Origin: Carboxylicivirga sp964602515
GTDB taxonomy: Bacteria; Bacteroidota; Bacteroidia; Bacteroidales; Marinilabiliaceae
DNA length: 64,000 bases
Assembly (NCBI GenBank): GCA_964602515.1
Contig: CAZRRJ010000004.1
Span: forward strand, 186,001-250,000
Reading direction: 5' to 3'
Part shown: positions 7,966 through 18,083 of the stretch, piece by piece
Layout of the letters: every line of letters starts with the position of its first letter
Position numbering within the stretch: the stretch's first letter is position 1
Notes under the pieces: model-generated
Told to the model about the DNA's origin: nothing
The model's input: the letters and a program-made list of their open reading frames with translations, nothing else
Databases searched by the model: none
Made by a program: the position numbers and the translations under genes

Positions 7966-9969
7966 TCATTCATCATATCCCAAATGGCTAGAAATACTCT
8001 TATATTCCCGCGCTTTTTCCATATCTCCTAACTTCTCACATGCTTCGCCAAGATAATAATAAGCCTCTGCCTTATCCTTTTTAACACGTATTGCCTGTAA
8101 TAAATCGTCATAAGCCTTTTCATATTCAGAAAGGTCTAAGTATGTTCTTCCACGGTTATATAATACGGTGTATGATTTTGGCTTTATTTTATATGCTTTA
8201 CTATAGTCCTTTACTGCGCTTTTCAAATCGCCCGTCTCCACATACAAGTATGCCCGGCGCACCAAGGCTTCAAAGAAATATGGCTTAAGCTTTAGTGCTT
8301 TATTAAGGTTAGCCATGGCAGAAGTATTATCGCTAAACTTAAGCACACACTCATTTGCCATTAAGAAATACTCACGTGCGAACTCCTCAACACTATTTTG
8401 TTGTCTTCGAAGTGCGGTACTTATGCTGGCAACTTCAGCTTCGAGTTTGCTGATTTTAGATAACTTAACAGCAATAAGGCGCTGTACTGATTCTACCGAT
8501 AAAGCTTCCTGTTTCTCATTTGCCTCAGCAAATAGCTTAACTGCTTCTTTAAATGCGTTTTCATCAAATTTCTTAACAGCACTTTTAAAAGAATCCCGTG
8601 CCTTTGCTTTTATCAGCTCTTTCTCAATCAGCTCTTTATTATTGGCAGCTTTTGAAAATGCAATCACCTTATTATTAACGATTATATCTCGAAGCAACAC
8701 CTTTGTTTTAAGGACAATTCCCTCCAGTGATACGCATCGGCTCAAAGCAACATATAGCTGCCCTCCTGCAAAAGTACCCCCTGAAAAGTCGAGCATTACC
8801 TTATCAAAAGTTAACCCCTGGCTTTTATGAACCGTTATTGCCCATGCCAGCTTAAGTGGATATTGTGTAAAAGAACCCAATTCTTCTTCTATAATCCGGT
8901 TATTTCTTTCATCGTATTTGTAACGTATATTACGCCAAACTTCTTTCTTTACAAGATGTATTTCTTCGTTCTCCAAACGTACAGAAATCCCATCGTCGCT
9001 AATTTCTTCTATCCGCCCAAGACTACCATTATACCAACGCTTTTCCATATCATTCTTAACAAACATCACCTGTGCATTTTCTTTCAGCACCAGCTCCTTT
9101 AATGTTGGTAATCCCGATTCTGGAAATTCTCCTGTAATACGACCACTAAACTTATATTCATCACCTTCGATTTTTTCAAGCTTACTATCATTAATATAGT
9201 CCACCGTATTGCGCCTTGTGGCAAGTGTAATAAAAAACTCATCGCTGGGGCTTTGGAAAGATGGATTATACTGTTGATTAATAGCTAACAGATCATTATT
9301 ATTGACTTGCTTTAAGCGAACTCGGTCTAAGAGGCTTATAAAGGTTATATCATTCTGACGATAGACCTTTTTAAGCTCAATCTGCACCAATGGAATTTGC
9401 TTAAAAATCCGTGCAGAAAAGAAGTATGGTGAAGAATAAAAGCGATTGAGAATCTGCCAGTCTTCACGCTTAACAACAGGTTCGAGCTGAAACACATCAC
9501 CAACCATTAATAATTGCTTGCCTCCAAAAGGTTGATTTAAATTTTTAGTATACACACGCAACACCCGATCTATAAAATCAAGTACATCCCCTCTTACCAT
9601 TGACACCTCATCAATAACCAACAGATCTAATTCTTTTATAATCTGCGTGTGTGATTTTCTATATTTCAAGAAATCATAAATCCGACCTTTTTGTATTGAT
9701 AAATCAGGATCATCCGGCAAAATAGGTCGAAAAGGCACTTTAAAAAAAGAGTGTATTGTTACTCCGCCAGCATTAATAGCTGCAATACCAGTTGGTGCCA
9801 CCACCACAAACTTTTTATGTGTTTGTTGACATATATACCGTAAAAATGTAGATTTACCGGTTCCTGCTCTTCCTGTTAAAAAAACAGATGAATTGGTATA
9901 CTGCACAAGCTTAAGAGCATTCTGAAACTCTGCATTTTCTAAATCTATACTACCAGGTAGAACCTTCAT
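7966..9969 (-). CDS. Pif1/Dda-like superfamily 1 helicase with C-terminal TPR domain
   Basis: 667 residues. Residues 1 to about 430 are a 5'-3' superfamily 1B helicase: Walker A GRAGTGKST (33-41), motif Ia VVAPTGIAAINAGG, Walker B LLVIDEVSMV (about 115-124), the GKQLLMVGDVFQLEPV motif and the C-terminal ITVHKSQGLTFDKV and YVALSRC. Residues about 430-520 are charged and partly coiled-coil; about 540-665 hold three TPRs (for example SAVKDYSKAYKIKPKSYTVL). Pif1-type helicases unwind G-quadruplexes and stalled forks. The TPR tail is an addition, presumably for protein contacts. The start codon abuts the stop of the upstream TPR gene with no spacer, which implies translational coupling. The helicase call is strong; the purpose of the TPR fusion is unknown. 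Confidence 0.9.
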   Translation of the reverse strand: MKVLPGSIDLENAEFQNALKLVQYTNSSVFLTGRAGTGKSTFLRYICQQTHKKFVVVAPTGIAAINAGGVTIHSFFKVPFRPILPDDPDLSIQKGRIYDFLKYRKSHTQIIKELDLLVIDEVSMVRGDVLDFIDRVLRVYTKNLNQPFGGKQLLMVGDVFQLEPVVKREDWQILNRFYSSPYFFSARIFKQIPLVQIELKKVYRQNDITFISLLDRVRLKQVNNNDLLAINQQYNPSFQSPSDEFFITLATRRNTVDYINDSKLEKIEGDEYKFSGRITGEFPESGLPTLKELVLKENAQVMFVKNDMEKRWYNGSLGRIEEISDDGISVRLENEEIHLVKKEVWRNIRYKYDERNNRIIEEELGSFTQYPLKLAWAITVHKSQGLTFDKVMLDFSGGTFAGGQLYVALSRCVSLEGIVLKTKVLLRDIIVNNKVIAFSKAANNKELIEKELIKAKARDSFKSAVKKFDENAFKEAVKLFAEANEKQEALSVESVQRLIAVKLSKISKLEAEVASISTALRRQQNSVEEFAREYFLMANECVLKFSDNTSAMANLNKALKLKPYFFEALVRRAYLYVETGDLKSAVKDYSKAYKIKPKSYTVLYNRGRTYLDLSEYEKAYDDLLQAIRVKKDKAEAYYYLGEACEKLGDMEKAREYKSISSHLGYDE

Positions 9970-12111
9970 TTACTTTACTTCACCAACACTTTCACTTCCT
10001 GTTAATTCTTCAGCCCCATAACGCTTAATTACATTATAAGCTTTATAAATTCCTAATTCACCGGCTTTACTTAGATCAGCTGTTCCTTCTGCTTCCTTTT
10101 TTAAATAGATAAGTGTTAATCCTCGATTGAAATAGGCCTCTGCAAAATCAGAATTTAACTCAATTGCCCTTGTAAAATCTTCAATACCCTGTAAAAAGTT
10201 CTTTTTCAGACACTGAATAACTGCCCTGTTGTAATAGGCAAATTCAAATTCTGGCGACAGCTCAATAACCCGGTTCAGATCCTTGATGATTAACTCATAA
10301 TCAAGTATTTTTGATACATCATTGTCTTTTTGAGCACCTGTTGAAGTACCCTTTGCCTTTATTGGCCCCTGAAGCATTACATTATTTGGCACTTGCGTTT
10401 CTTCCTCTAAAGCACGAATAATTTCAACCATCTTATGTCTTGTGTATGCCCGGTTAAAAAGTGCTACAACATTATTAGGATCTGATTTCAGTATTTCATT
10501 ATAATCTGCCATGGCATTACTGTAATTCATTGCTACACTATACAAAACCGCCCGAGTAATAAGTATCTCTCTATCTGTCTCTTCATCCTTCAGCTCTTCA
10601 CTAATAGCGTTAATATCATTTATTAAGCGGATATACTTTAAGCCTTCTGCCTCCACTTCCCTATTAGTTATTAACAGGGAGCTCTTGTATAATTCCTTTT
10701 TATTGAACAACTCTACTTTTTTCTCATAATAACGCGGACGACTCAAAATTGTGTCACCTGTGTAATAAGTCAAGCCAAATACAGGTTCCAAATCAATGAA
10801 GATATTACGATTCTGTACTTTTCCACGGATACTTTCAAAATGTCCCTCTTCTTTTTCTTCATCTCCAAAATCATCAAGAACCGCTAACTTATTGTAATTA
10901 CGAATATCTTTATCGGATTTTTTACGCGTGCTTTTTTTCTTCTTTCCAGTTTCTGTTGTTTTATCTTTTTCATCACCCTTACCTTCATCTAAATCTCTAT
11001 TATCATGACTATTACGCTGATCAGCCTGTAATTTCGCTGCGGTCATATAATCAATCCTAGCCCCTTCCATATCACCCATCTTTTGTTTCACTATACTACG
11101 GTTATAATAGGCCGCTCCAAAGTTCGGATAATTATCAACAATAATATTTAAGTCTGTTAAAGCCTGTTTGTTCTGCCCCAGATCAGTGTATAACACAGCG
11201 CGGTTATAAAGGGTAAGTAAATCATTTGGATCTAAAGCTAATACACGTGAAAAATCTTCTATCGCACGATTTTTATCACCTATTTGTGCCCTGAGTATTC
11301 CCCTGTTATTATAAGCTAAGCTATTTTTAGGTTCAAGTTCTATAACTTTATCAAAGTCTCTCAATGTTCCCCGCAAATCATCCAATTGATATCGAATAAC
11401 CCCACGTGTCATATAATATCCGGCGTAATCGTCCTTAAGTTGTATTACTTTATCGTAATCCTTTAAGGCCTCTTCAAATTGCTCCATCTGGTAATACAAT
11501 ATTCCTCGCGAAGCAAATCCATCTGACATATATGGGTTAAGATCAACAACTTTACTAAAATCAGCTAAAGCTCCAATAGAGTCCCCGTTGTGAGTTCGGG
11601 CAGCACCACGACTCAAGTAGGCACTTAGCATAGCTGGGTTTTTTTTTATTATACGATCAAAATCTTCAATGGCTTTTTCATACTCTTCTAAAACAGAATA
11701 GCTATTACCCCTGTTTATTAACAAGTTGATATTTCCAGGTTCAATATCTAAACCTCTTGTATAATTTGTAATTGCCCTTTTATGGTCTTCCTTACGCCCC
11801 ATAATAATTCCACGAACATTGTAGGCATCTACTAAAAACGGATTTTTAATCAAACAAGTGTTTAAATCCACTTCTGCTCCACTATAATCTTCAAGGTAAT
11901 ATTTTGCCAAACCTCTGTAAAAGTAAGGATCTGACAGATAAGGCTTAACTTTTATAACTTTATTAAAATATTGGATTGCTAGCACATAATCTTCAAAGTA
12001 AAGTGCATTTTTTCCAATAGTAAGCATTCGGTCAGTATTTATCTGTGCTTTTACATCAGTACTACACACACACTTAAATATTAAAACTATAAATACGAAT
12101 CTTTTCAACAT
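9970..12111 (-). CDS. Secreted TPR-repeat protein
   Basis: About 713 residues from the preferred ATG at 12111, which starts a signal peptide (MLKRFVFIVLIFKCVCSTDVKAQ); the frame is open 24 codons further up. About nine TPRs fill residues 25-370 (motifs such as AYNNRGILRAQIGDKNRAIEDF with canonical W/LGYAFAP spacing). A lysine-rich linker (GKKKKSTRKKSDKD) separates them from a second block of four to five TPRs near the C-terminus. It is predicted periplasmic or surface-facing and to act as a scaffold. It is sandwiched between an M23 peptidase gene (90 bp upstream) and the helicase gene (0 bp), so it is probably the middle gene of an operon. Confidence 0.88.
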   Translation of the reverse strand: MLKRFVFIVLIFKCVCSTDVKAQINTDRMLTIGKNALYFEDYVLAIQYFNKVIKVKPYLSDPYFYRGLAKYYLEDYSGAEVDLNTCLIKNPFLVDAYNVRGIIMGRKEDHKRAITNYTRGLDIEPGNINLLINRGNSYSVLEEYEKAIEDFDRIIKKNPAMLSAYLSRGAARTHNGDSIGALADFSKVVDLNPYMSDGFASRGILYYQMEQFEEALKDYDKVIQLKDDYAGYYMTRGVIRYQLDDLRGTLRDFDKVIELEPKNSLAYNNRGILRAQIGDKNRAIEDFSRVLALDPNDLLTLYNRAVLYTDLGQNKQALTDLNIIVDNYPNFGAAYYNRSIVKQKMGDMEGARIDYMTAAKLQADQRNSHDNRDLDEGKGDEKDKTTETGKKKKSTRKKSDKDIRNYNKLAVLDDFGDEEKEEGHFESIRGKVQNRNIFIDLEPVFGLTYYTGDTILSRPRYYEKKVELFNKKELYKSSLLITNREVEAEGLKYIRLINDINAISEELKDEETDREILITRAVLYSVAMNYSNAMADYNEILKSDPNNVVALFNRAYTRHKMVEIIRALEEETQVPNNVMLQGPIKAKGTSTGAQKDNDVSKILDYELIIKDLNRVIELSPEFEFAYYNRAVIQCLKKNFLQGIEDFTRAIELNSDFAEAYFNRGLTLIYLKKEAEGTADLSKAGELGIYKAYNVIKRYGAEELTGSESVGEVK

Positions 12112-12201
12112 ATAATACTTCTGAAAACAACAATGCAAACAAATATAAACATTTATACCAGTAAGCTTACTACAGCTTAACAAGCAAAAAGCAGGCCAAT
12201 A

Positions 12202-13929
12202 TTACAGTGAAAATGCGTGCTGCTTTACTACCTCATTCCCCTTATTATCAATAACTTTTATTCTAAGTTGATGCTTCCCTTTTTTTACAAATGGCATATC
12301 TTTGAATGTACCAGTTAACAAATTTCTTTTAGCATCATATTCAAATAAAACCCATTGGTCATCAATAAAGCAATCATACTTATCAATTCCACTAAATTCG
12401 TCCATAATAATAACTTCAATGGACTGACGTGCTGAATAATTATTACCATGTGGAGGATTGTTTAACTTAATAACCGGGGGGATAGAATCAATAGCCAGTG
12501 TAAACCTTCCAAAAGTTCGCGTTGATAAAGTAATGTAATCATCTTTGTACTTGCCTCCAAGAAAGTATTGCTTTCCGCTGGATGACACACCTGCCACAAC
12601 AATTTTATTTTTATTAATCTTTAATGAATCCGGAACGGGAAGGCTAACTGACACAGATCGATGTAATGGAATATGATTATCTCCAATAACATATAAGGGT
12701 GCAATTAAACCACTCTTCTCCTCTTTATGAATTAACATTTCAATATCAGTATAAAATGTTTTGGCCGGAATACTAAGCTTCATACCTAAAGTATCGAGCT
12801 GCACAGCTTTATGGTAGCTTACTTTAATACAATTATTTTCTTTAGCAGGTAACGGAGCCAAAGGTTTCTCTCCCTTGAGTGTAAAGGCAAGTAAAGATGT
12901 GTTACCTGAAAAATCCTTAATGCTATATTTTATAAGCTTGGTCTCTCCCTCTTTAATATCAACTGTATATTCACTCTTTTTGCCATAAAGACTCAGTTGG
13001 TTATTAGGTTCAACAAAACTTTTTTGAATGACTTTACCTGTTCTCATTTTTTCTGCATAATCAATATGTGAATTGATGTATCGTGACTCTGCAAAGCTAA
13101 ATTGATCGATATGGAAATGATATACTAAAGTATCGTTACTGTATAAATCAATTGTACTTATTCCACACTTGCGCCAACTATCCGATAAATAATCAATAAC
13201 CTGTACTCCAATACCGATCTTTCCATACGCAGAAAAGATTGTAGAACCTTTAGGGTGAAAAGCCTTATCATAAAATACTGTTGAAACATACTTATCTTTT
13301 CCTGTACCTTCAATCACGGATGTATCAGACAAAACATACAATTTCAAACCTTGTACCTGTGGGCGTACATCATCAATTATATCATCTCTGAATGCCATCG
13401 GTTCCATTGGCTTTTGAGTTGCTTTTTCACGTATTTCATAATGTAGGTGCGGACCTCCTGAACTACCTGTGTTACCACTATAAGCAATAACTTCTCCCCG
13501 CTCAACATTTACCTCTCCTGCTTTAAAAAATAATTCAATTGCAAATGATTTATTCTCGTACTGCTTTGCCCTAACCAAAGAATCAATCCGATTAGAATAG
13601 CGTTCCAGATGAGCATAAACAGTGGTATATCCTCCCTCATGATCTACATAAATGGCTTTTCCATATCCATATGGCGAAACCTTAATCCGGGATACATAAC
13701 CTTTATCTGACGCATATATACGATACCCCGTCTTACGATTAGTTGTTAAATCAATTCCTGAATGAAAATGGTTTGAGCGTAATTCACCAAAGCTACCACT
13801 AACGGTTGGTTTTAATTTCATTGGCTTAACAAAACGTTCTGTCAAACTATTTTGTGAAACTACACTACTCCCCAATAAACTGAATAAAATAACCAGTACA
13901 GCAACCTGCTTCATGTTCTTCTGTCTCAT
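12202..13929 (-). CDS. M23 family (LytM-type) metallopeptidase
   Basis: 575 residues (an ATG five codons in, at 13914, would also fit). A signal peptide is followed by a peptidase M23 domain at about residues 45-170: HFHSGIDLTTNRKTGY gives the first zinc His and Asp, and GSSGGPHLHYEIRE supplies the HxH pair, so the zinc site is complete. M23 enzymes cut peptidoglycan cross-links or, when they lack activity, regulate amidases. The rest (170-575) is beta-rich with an Ig-like C-terminal domain (PPVIKLNNPPHGNNYS...). It is first of a three-gene minus-strand set with the TPR and helicase genes. Confidence 0.9.
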   Translation of the reverse strand: MRQKNMKQVAVLVILFSLLGSSVVSQNSLTERFVKPMKLKPTVSGSFGELRSNHFHSGIDLTTNRKTGYRIYASDKGYVSRIKVSPYGYGKAIYVDHEGGYTTVYAHLERYSNRIDSLVRAKQYENKSFAIELFFKAGEVNVERGEVIAYSGNTGSSGGPHLHYEIREKATQKPMEPMAFRDDIIDDVRPQVQGLKLYVLSDTSVIEGTGKDKYVSTVFYDKAFHPKGSTIFSAYGKIGIGVQVIDYLSDSWRKCGISTIDLYSNDTLVYHFHIDQFSFAESRYINSHIDYAEKMRTGKVIQKSFVEPNNQLSLYGKKSEYTVDIKEGETKLIKYSIKDFSGNTSLLAFTLKGEKPLAPLPAKENNCIKVSYHKAVQLDTLGMKLSIPAKTFYTDIEMLIHKEEKSGLIAPLYVIGDNHIPLHRSVSVSLPVPDSLKINKNKIVVAGVSSSGKQYFLGGKYKDDYITLSTRTFGRFTLAIDSIPPVIKLNNPPHGNNYSARQSIEVIIMDEFSGIDKYDCFIDDQWVLFEYDAKRNLLTGTFKDMPFVKKGKHQLRIKVIDNKGNEVVKQHAFSL

Positions 13930-14132
13930 TCAAAATAAAAAATCATTCAAAAGTAGCTTTCTGCTCAAAGAAAAACAACCGTTATTTTTTCTCTATCAAA
14001 TTCTCACACGCAACCTTAACCATAAATTTTTCTCTTAGTAGTTAAATCATTGTAAAATCAGAAACAATGGCACAATATTTATAATAAAGTATAAAAGTGA
14101 ATTGAGATTATTAATTGAAAAATTAAAACAGT

Positions 14133-14888
14133 ATGAAAACATTTAATTTTAGCATACTTATAGCTTTAATCGGCTTTTTGGGGTACAGTTGCTCAGACGA
14201 TAACAACTATTCTTTAGGTAATATTTGGGTAGCAACCGGAACGGTAGTTAAAACAACTGATTACTTTTATGTTGTAATTGATGATGGTAGTACTCTTTGG
14301 CCTTCGGCTTCAAATGTATCACCAGACAGGCTTGATGATGGAATGCGTACTTATGTGAGTTATACCATACTTGGAGATGCAAACGATAATGAAGCGTACG
14401 ATTACTACGTTAAAATTAATGGTATGTCGCAGCTACTAACAAAACCGGTATTTAATTTTGATAAAACAACCAGTCAGCACGTTAAAGATTCGATTGGCTC
14501 AGATGCTATAACAATTACCGACACATGGTTTACTAATGATTATTTAAATATACAATTTGAGTATGGAGGTGGTCCGGGCTATGTGCACTTTATCAATCTT
14601 GTAAAAAACACCGAAGACCTACAAACCGAAAATGGCGAAATAATATTAGAATTAATGCACAACAAAAACCGCGATCCATACAATTATTTGCAGTGGTCTA
14701 TTGCTTCGTTTGATATTTCAGAGTTAAAAGTGCCAGAAAAAAACACTATTGACATTTTTATACGTAGTATTGACAAGGAAGGTAATTACCAATACAACAA
14801 GGTGCTTACATACAATTACGAACAACCAAATATTGAACCAGTAACAAAAGTATTCTCATCAACACCTATATCTGTGATGTTGAAATAA
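14133..14888 (+). CDS. NigD-like lipoprotein
   Basis: 251 residues, with a lipoprotein signal (IALIGFLGYSCSDD, lipobox LGYSC) and the two-domain NigD layout: an N-terminal OB-like part (IWVATGTVVKTTDYFYVVID) and a C-terminal beta domain from about residue 130 (TDTWFTNDYLNIQFEYGGG). NigD was named from a Bacteroides bacteriocin locus, but most relatives are cell-surface or periplasmic lipoproteins of unknown role. Divergent from the M23 operon with about 200 bp between, and followed at once by a strong terminator, so it is a single-gene unit. Confidence 0.86.
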   Translation: MKTFNFSILIALIGFLGYSCSDDNNYSLGNIWVATGTVVKTTDYFYVVIDDGSTLWPSASNVSPDRLDDGMRTYVSYTILGDANDNEAYDYYVKINGMSQLLTKPVFNFDKTTSQHVKDSIGSDAITITDTWFTNDYLNIQFEYGGGPGYVHFINLVKNTEDLQTENGEIILELMHNKNRDPYNYLQWSIASFDISELKVPEKNTIDIFIRSIDKEGNYQYNKVLTYNYEQPNIEPVTKVFSSTPISVMLK

Positions 14889-14902
14889 TTTTAACAAGAA
14901 CA

Positions 14903-14930
14903 AAGGCTGCTCAGATACGGGCAGCCTTTT
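14903..14930 (+). terminator. Intrinsic terminator of the NigD-like gene
   Basis: AAAGGCTGC and GCAGCCTTT arms (9 bp) with a 10-nt loop, followed by TTCTTTTC. It lies 14 bp past the stop. Confidence 0.85.
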
Positions 14931-15029
14931 TCTTTTCACAACACTATATAAACCTTACTATTGCTAGTTTACAGCGAAAATATTTCAAAAAAAATTACAT
15001 TTATTTTGGCATTTCAATAGCTTTATTCC

Positions 15030-15037
15030 TATATTTG
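15030..15037 (+). promoter_or_regulatory. Bacteroidota-type promoter of tRNA-Arg
   Basis: TATATTTG matches TAnnTTTG exactly; TTGG lies about 20 nt upstream (15006-15009), the expected -33 element. The tRNA begins 32 nt downstream of the box. Confidence 0.75.
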
Positions 15038-15068
15038 CACCGCGTTTGAGAGAAATGCTCAACAAGAC

Positions 15069-15142
15069 GGTTTCGTAGCTTAATTGGATAGAGCACCTCG
15101 TTACGGCCGAGGAGGTTGCAGGTTCGAGTCCTGCCGAGATCA
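15069..15142 (+). tRNA. tRNA-Arg (anticodon ACG)
   Basis: Cloverleaf by eye: acceptor GGTTTCG pairs with CGAGATC (two G-U pairs), D arm GCTTAATTGGATAGAGC, anticodon stem CCTCG/CGAGG with loop TTACGGC giving anticodon ACG, T arm GCAGG TTCGAGT CCTGC, discriminator A. The CCA end is not encoded. ACG in bacteria is normally deaminated to ICG by TadA to read CGU/C/A. Confidence 0.95.
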
Positions 15143-15153
15143 CAAAATCTCAT

Positions 15154-15186
15154 AAAGCCACGTAATATCTATATTACGTGGCTTTT
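15154..15186 (+). terminator. Terminator of tRNA-Arg
   Basis: Long perfect hairpin: AAAGCCACGTAATA pairs with TATTACGTGGCTTT, followed by a T-run. It begins 11 nt past the tRNA end. Confidence 0.9.
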
Positions 15187-15189
15187 TTA

Positions 15190-15736
15190 TACCCTATAAA
15201 GACACCTAAGGTGTTTCACAAGTATTCAATGAACCATAGTACCATCAATTAGTAATTTGAATGCATTAAAATTAGAATTCCACAATAATACCAATAACCT
15301 AAGTTCGACATAAACTTCTTATATATCGACTGAGAATAATGAGTTTCAAGTATAATTTGACGAAAGAATAGCGCATTATAAGACAATCACATGAAGAAAA
15401 TGGTTATTTTCAAATGAAATCCAAAAGCTTTATTATTCTAACCTGTGTTTTAAAATTATCATTAGATATTAAAGTGCACCTTAATAATTAACTATATACA
15501 ATTGGTTATGAGTTATAGATCTTACGAGTTCAGGATTATTATTGTAGAAAAATAAAATCACATAACCACTTCTTTAAAGCTGCCATGTTTTTTTAAATAT
15601 CTACATTTTTCAGAAGATTTATCTCTGTAGACATACCCCCTTGGTTGTATTAAGCAAATGCAGCCTTCCTGAATTATATTTTAGATCTTAAATCAAAAAT
15701 TAGCCCCATTTGCACAGGGCTAATAATTATTCGCTT
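15190..15736. other. Gene-free stretch between tRNA-Arg and the hexosaminidase genes
   Basis: About 550 bp of A+T-rich DNA. I see no open frame with coding character, no RNA fold and no repeat. Part of it is the 3' flank of the GH20 gene. Confidence 0.6.
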
Positions 15737-18061
15737 TTAATGACTCAAAAATGTTGAGTAGTCATATACTTTCTCTCCATTCGAGCCAACAACCGAAAAG
15801 TCCAGATCTTCGCCTCCTGAACTTTCAAAGTAGATTATTTTAACCGGATAAGTTCCTTCTTTAAATGCCAGACTTGCTTTTTTATATTCCAAAGCATGGC
15901 AGCCATCATTATCAATAATCAATTGATTATTAACATAAAGCATTGATCCATCATCAGAGCCTAGGCTAAATTTATATAACCCATCTTCTGGAATAGTTAC
16001 ATTGCCCTCAAACACAACTCCAAAATTATCATGTGGTACATTAGCAGGGATAGCAATGCGATTAACTATAAAAGATTTACCTTTGGCCTCATCAACTTCC
16101 CGACAATTGGTAAAATTTCCGGTAACTAATTTACAAGTCAAACCTTTTTTAGTTCCGGGAGTACCGGTTCCCTCCATATATTTAAGTTGTATTGCTTCCA
16201 ATTCCAGTACATCGCTCACTTCACCAGCTTTGTTAATAGCTACAGCTTTTACTGTAACTTCCTTATCTATTATTATTGCCTGGGTATATAAGGTTGATTC
16301 TTTAGTTGGAACAGTTCCATCTAAGGTGTAATATATGTCTGCTCCAATGGCATTATTCTCAATCTCCAGAGTTTCTTTATCAAGGAATTCAATAATAGAA
16401 GTTGATGCTGTTGGCATTAGTACTTTATTAAAATAATTAACACCTAATGCATCCAAGCGCTTAAAGTGGTGCTGCAACCTTCCTGAAAATAAATTAAAAT
16501 TTCGCTTTTCATGATCTAACCAACCAATTTCAGCTATAGCACAGGCTCGTGGATATGTCATATATTCAACATGACTACTTTCAGGCATATATTCCGTCCA
16601 TATATTACCCTGCACTCCGACTATATACTTCATTTCATCTGCTGATAGCTCCAATGGATAAGGGTTATAAGAGTAAACTTTATTGAGTGGTAAAAAACCT
16701 CCTATAGCCAATGGCTCCTGCGACGGGCTATTTTGATAATAATCAAGGTAGAAATGGGAATTAGGGGTCATAATAACATTATGTTTTTGTTTAGCTGCCT
16801 CAATACCTCCTTTAATACCTCTCCATGACATAACAGTTGCATTAGGTGCCAGACCTCCTTCTAATATCTCATCCCAACCAATAATATCACGTCCATGGCT
16901 ATTAAGGAACTTTTCGATCCGGCTAATAAAGTAACTTTGCAATTCATGTGCATCTTTACAATGCTCTTTACGCATACGCACTTTACACTTTGGACATTCA
17001 TTCCATCGTGTTTTTGGACATTCATCACCTCCAATATGAATATATTTTGATGGGAAAATATCCATTACTTCCAGCAATACATCTTCTAAAAACTGAAATG
17101 ATTTTTCATTACCTGCACAAAAAACATCGTCAAAAACGCCCCATGTTTTTGCCACTTCATACGGACCACCTGTACACCCAAGCTCAGGATATGCGGTTAA
17201 AGCTGCTTGTGCATGTCCTGGTAATTCAATCTCTGGAATAACAGTAATATGTCGCTCTGCAGCATATTTAACAATTTCACGGGCTTGTTCTTGCGTATAG
17301 AATCCGCCATAACGCTTGCCATCGTATTTTTCCTCACTACTTCCTCCGTGTCCAATACGGGTTTCATCCCTATAGGCTGCTATTTCTGCCAACTTTGGGT
17401 ATTTTTTTATTTCCAGTCTCCACCCTTGATCTTCAGTTAAGTGCCAGTGAAAAACGTTCATCTTATGCAAGGCTAGTAAGTCAATAAATTTCCGGATAAA
17501 ATCTACCGGATAAAAGTGACGCCCAACATCAAGATGTAAACCACGATATGAGAAATGTGGCGCATCTGTTATTTCCGTTGCAGGAATATTCCAAACGGTT
17601 GTATTAACAACGTCTTGTGTTTCGATTTCAACAGGTAATAACTGGCGTATAGTCTGAAAACCATAATACAAACCAACCGGATTATTTGACTTTACAAGAA
17701 TACCCTTGGATGTCACTATCAGTTTATAGCTACCTTCAATACCCTCCATTCCAGCATCTTCAACAAATGTAATTGCTCCGTTCACCAACTCAACATTATG
17801 AGTTGCTTCTACGCTTAGGTTATAAGCTGTTGCCGGCTGTATAAAATCAACGAATGATTGCGCCACAAACTGACTGTTCACACTTCCATTATACAGCACT
17901 TTTGTGTTGTTTTCCAGTATAAATACACCTTCCTTCGCTACTAACTCCTGAGGAAAGGGAATAATATTGTACTCATTTGGATGTTGTTTTTTCGAACAAC
18001 TCATGTTAATAAACACTAACATCATCATGCTTATCCATAAAAAATACTTCTTCATTACCAT
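15737..18061 (-). CDS. GH20 beta-N-acetylhexosaminidase lipoprotein with C-terminal PA14 domain
   Basis: 774 residues. Signal II leader (MMLVFINMSCSKK; an ATG two codons in is an equal start). Residues about 30-165 are the GH20b domain, about 170-510 the catalytic barrel with the Asp-Glu pair in HIGGDECPK (Asp346, Glu347) for substrate-assisted hydrolysis of terminal GlcNAc or GalNAc, about 555-625 a chitobiase-type C-domain (YYTLDGTVPTKESTLYT), and about 635-770 a PA14 domain (DGLYKFSLGSDDGSMLYVNN), likely carbohydrate-binding. Probably anchored to the outer membrane. It lies 22 bp after the second GH20 gene and is clearly co-transcribed with it. Specificity (chitin, N-glycan or glycosaminoglycan fragments) cannot be read from sequence. 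Confidence 0.93.
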   Translation of the reverse strand: MVMKKYFLWISMMMLVFINMSCSKKQHPNEYNIIPFPQELVAKEGVFILENNTKVLYNGSVNSQFVAQSFVDFIQPATAYNLSVEATHNVELVNGAITFVEDAGMEGIEGSYKLIVTSKGILVKSNNPVGLYYGFQTIRQLLPVEIETQDVVNTTVWNIPATEITDAPHFSYRGLHLDVGRHFYPVDFIRKFIDLLALHKMNVFHWHLTEDQGWRLEIKKYPKLAEIAAYRDETRIGHGGSSEEKYDGKRYGGFYTQEQAREIVKYAAERHITVIPEIELPGHAQAALTAYPELGCTGGPYEVAKTWGVFDDVFCAGNEKSFQFLEDVLLEVMDIFPSKYIHIGGDECPKTRWNECPKCKVRMRKEHCKDAHELQSYFISRIEKFLNSHGRDIIGWDEILEGGLAPNATVMSWRGIKGGIEAAKQKHNVIMTPNSHFYLDYYQNSPSQEPLAIGGFLPLNKVYSYNPYPLELSADEMKYIVGVQGNIWTEYMPESSHVEYMTYPRACAIAEIGWLDHEKRNFNLFSGRLQHHFKRLDALGVNYFNKVLMPTASTSIIEFLDKETLEIENNAIGADIYYTLDGTVPTKESTLYTQAIIIDKEVTVKAVAINKAGEVSDVLELEAIQLKYMEGTGTPGTKKGLTCKLVTGNFTNCREVDEAKGKSFIVNRIAIPANVPHDNFGVVFEGNVTIPEDGLYKFSLGSDDGSMLYVNNQLIIDNDGCHALEYKKASLAFKEGTYPVKIIYFESSGGEDLDFSVVGSNGEKVYDYSTFLSH

Positions 18062-18083
18062 AGGTTTTTATTTTAAATAAGTT

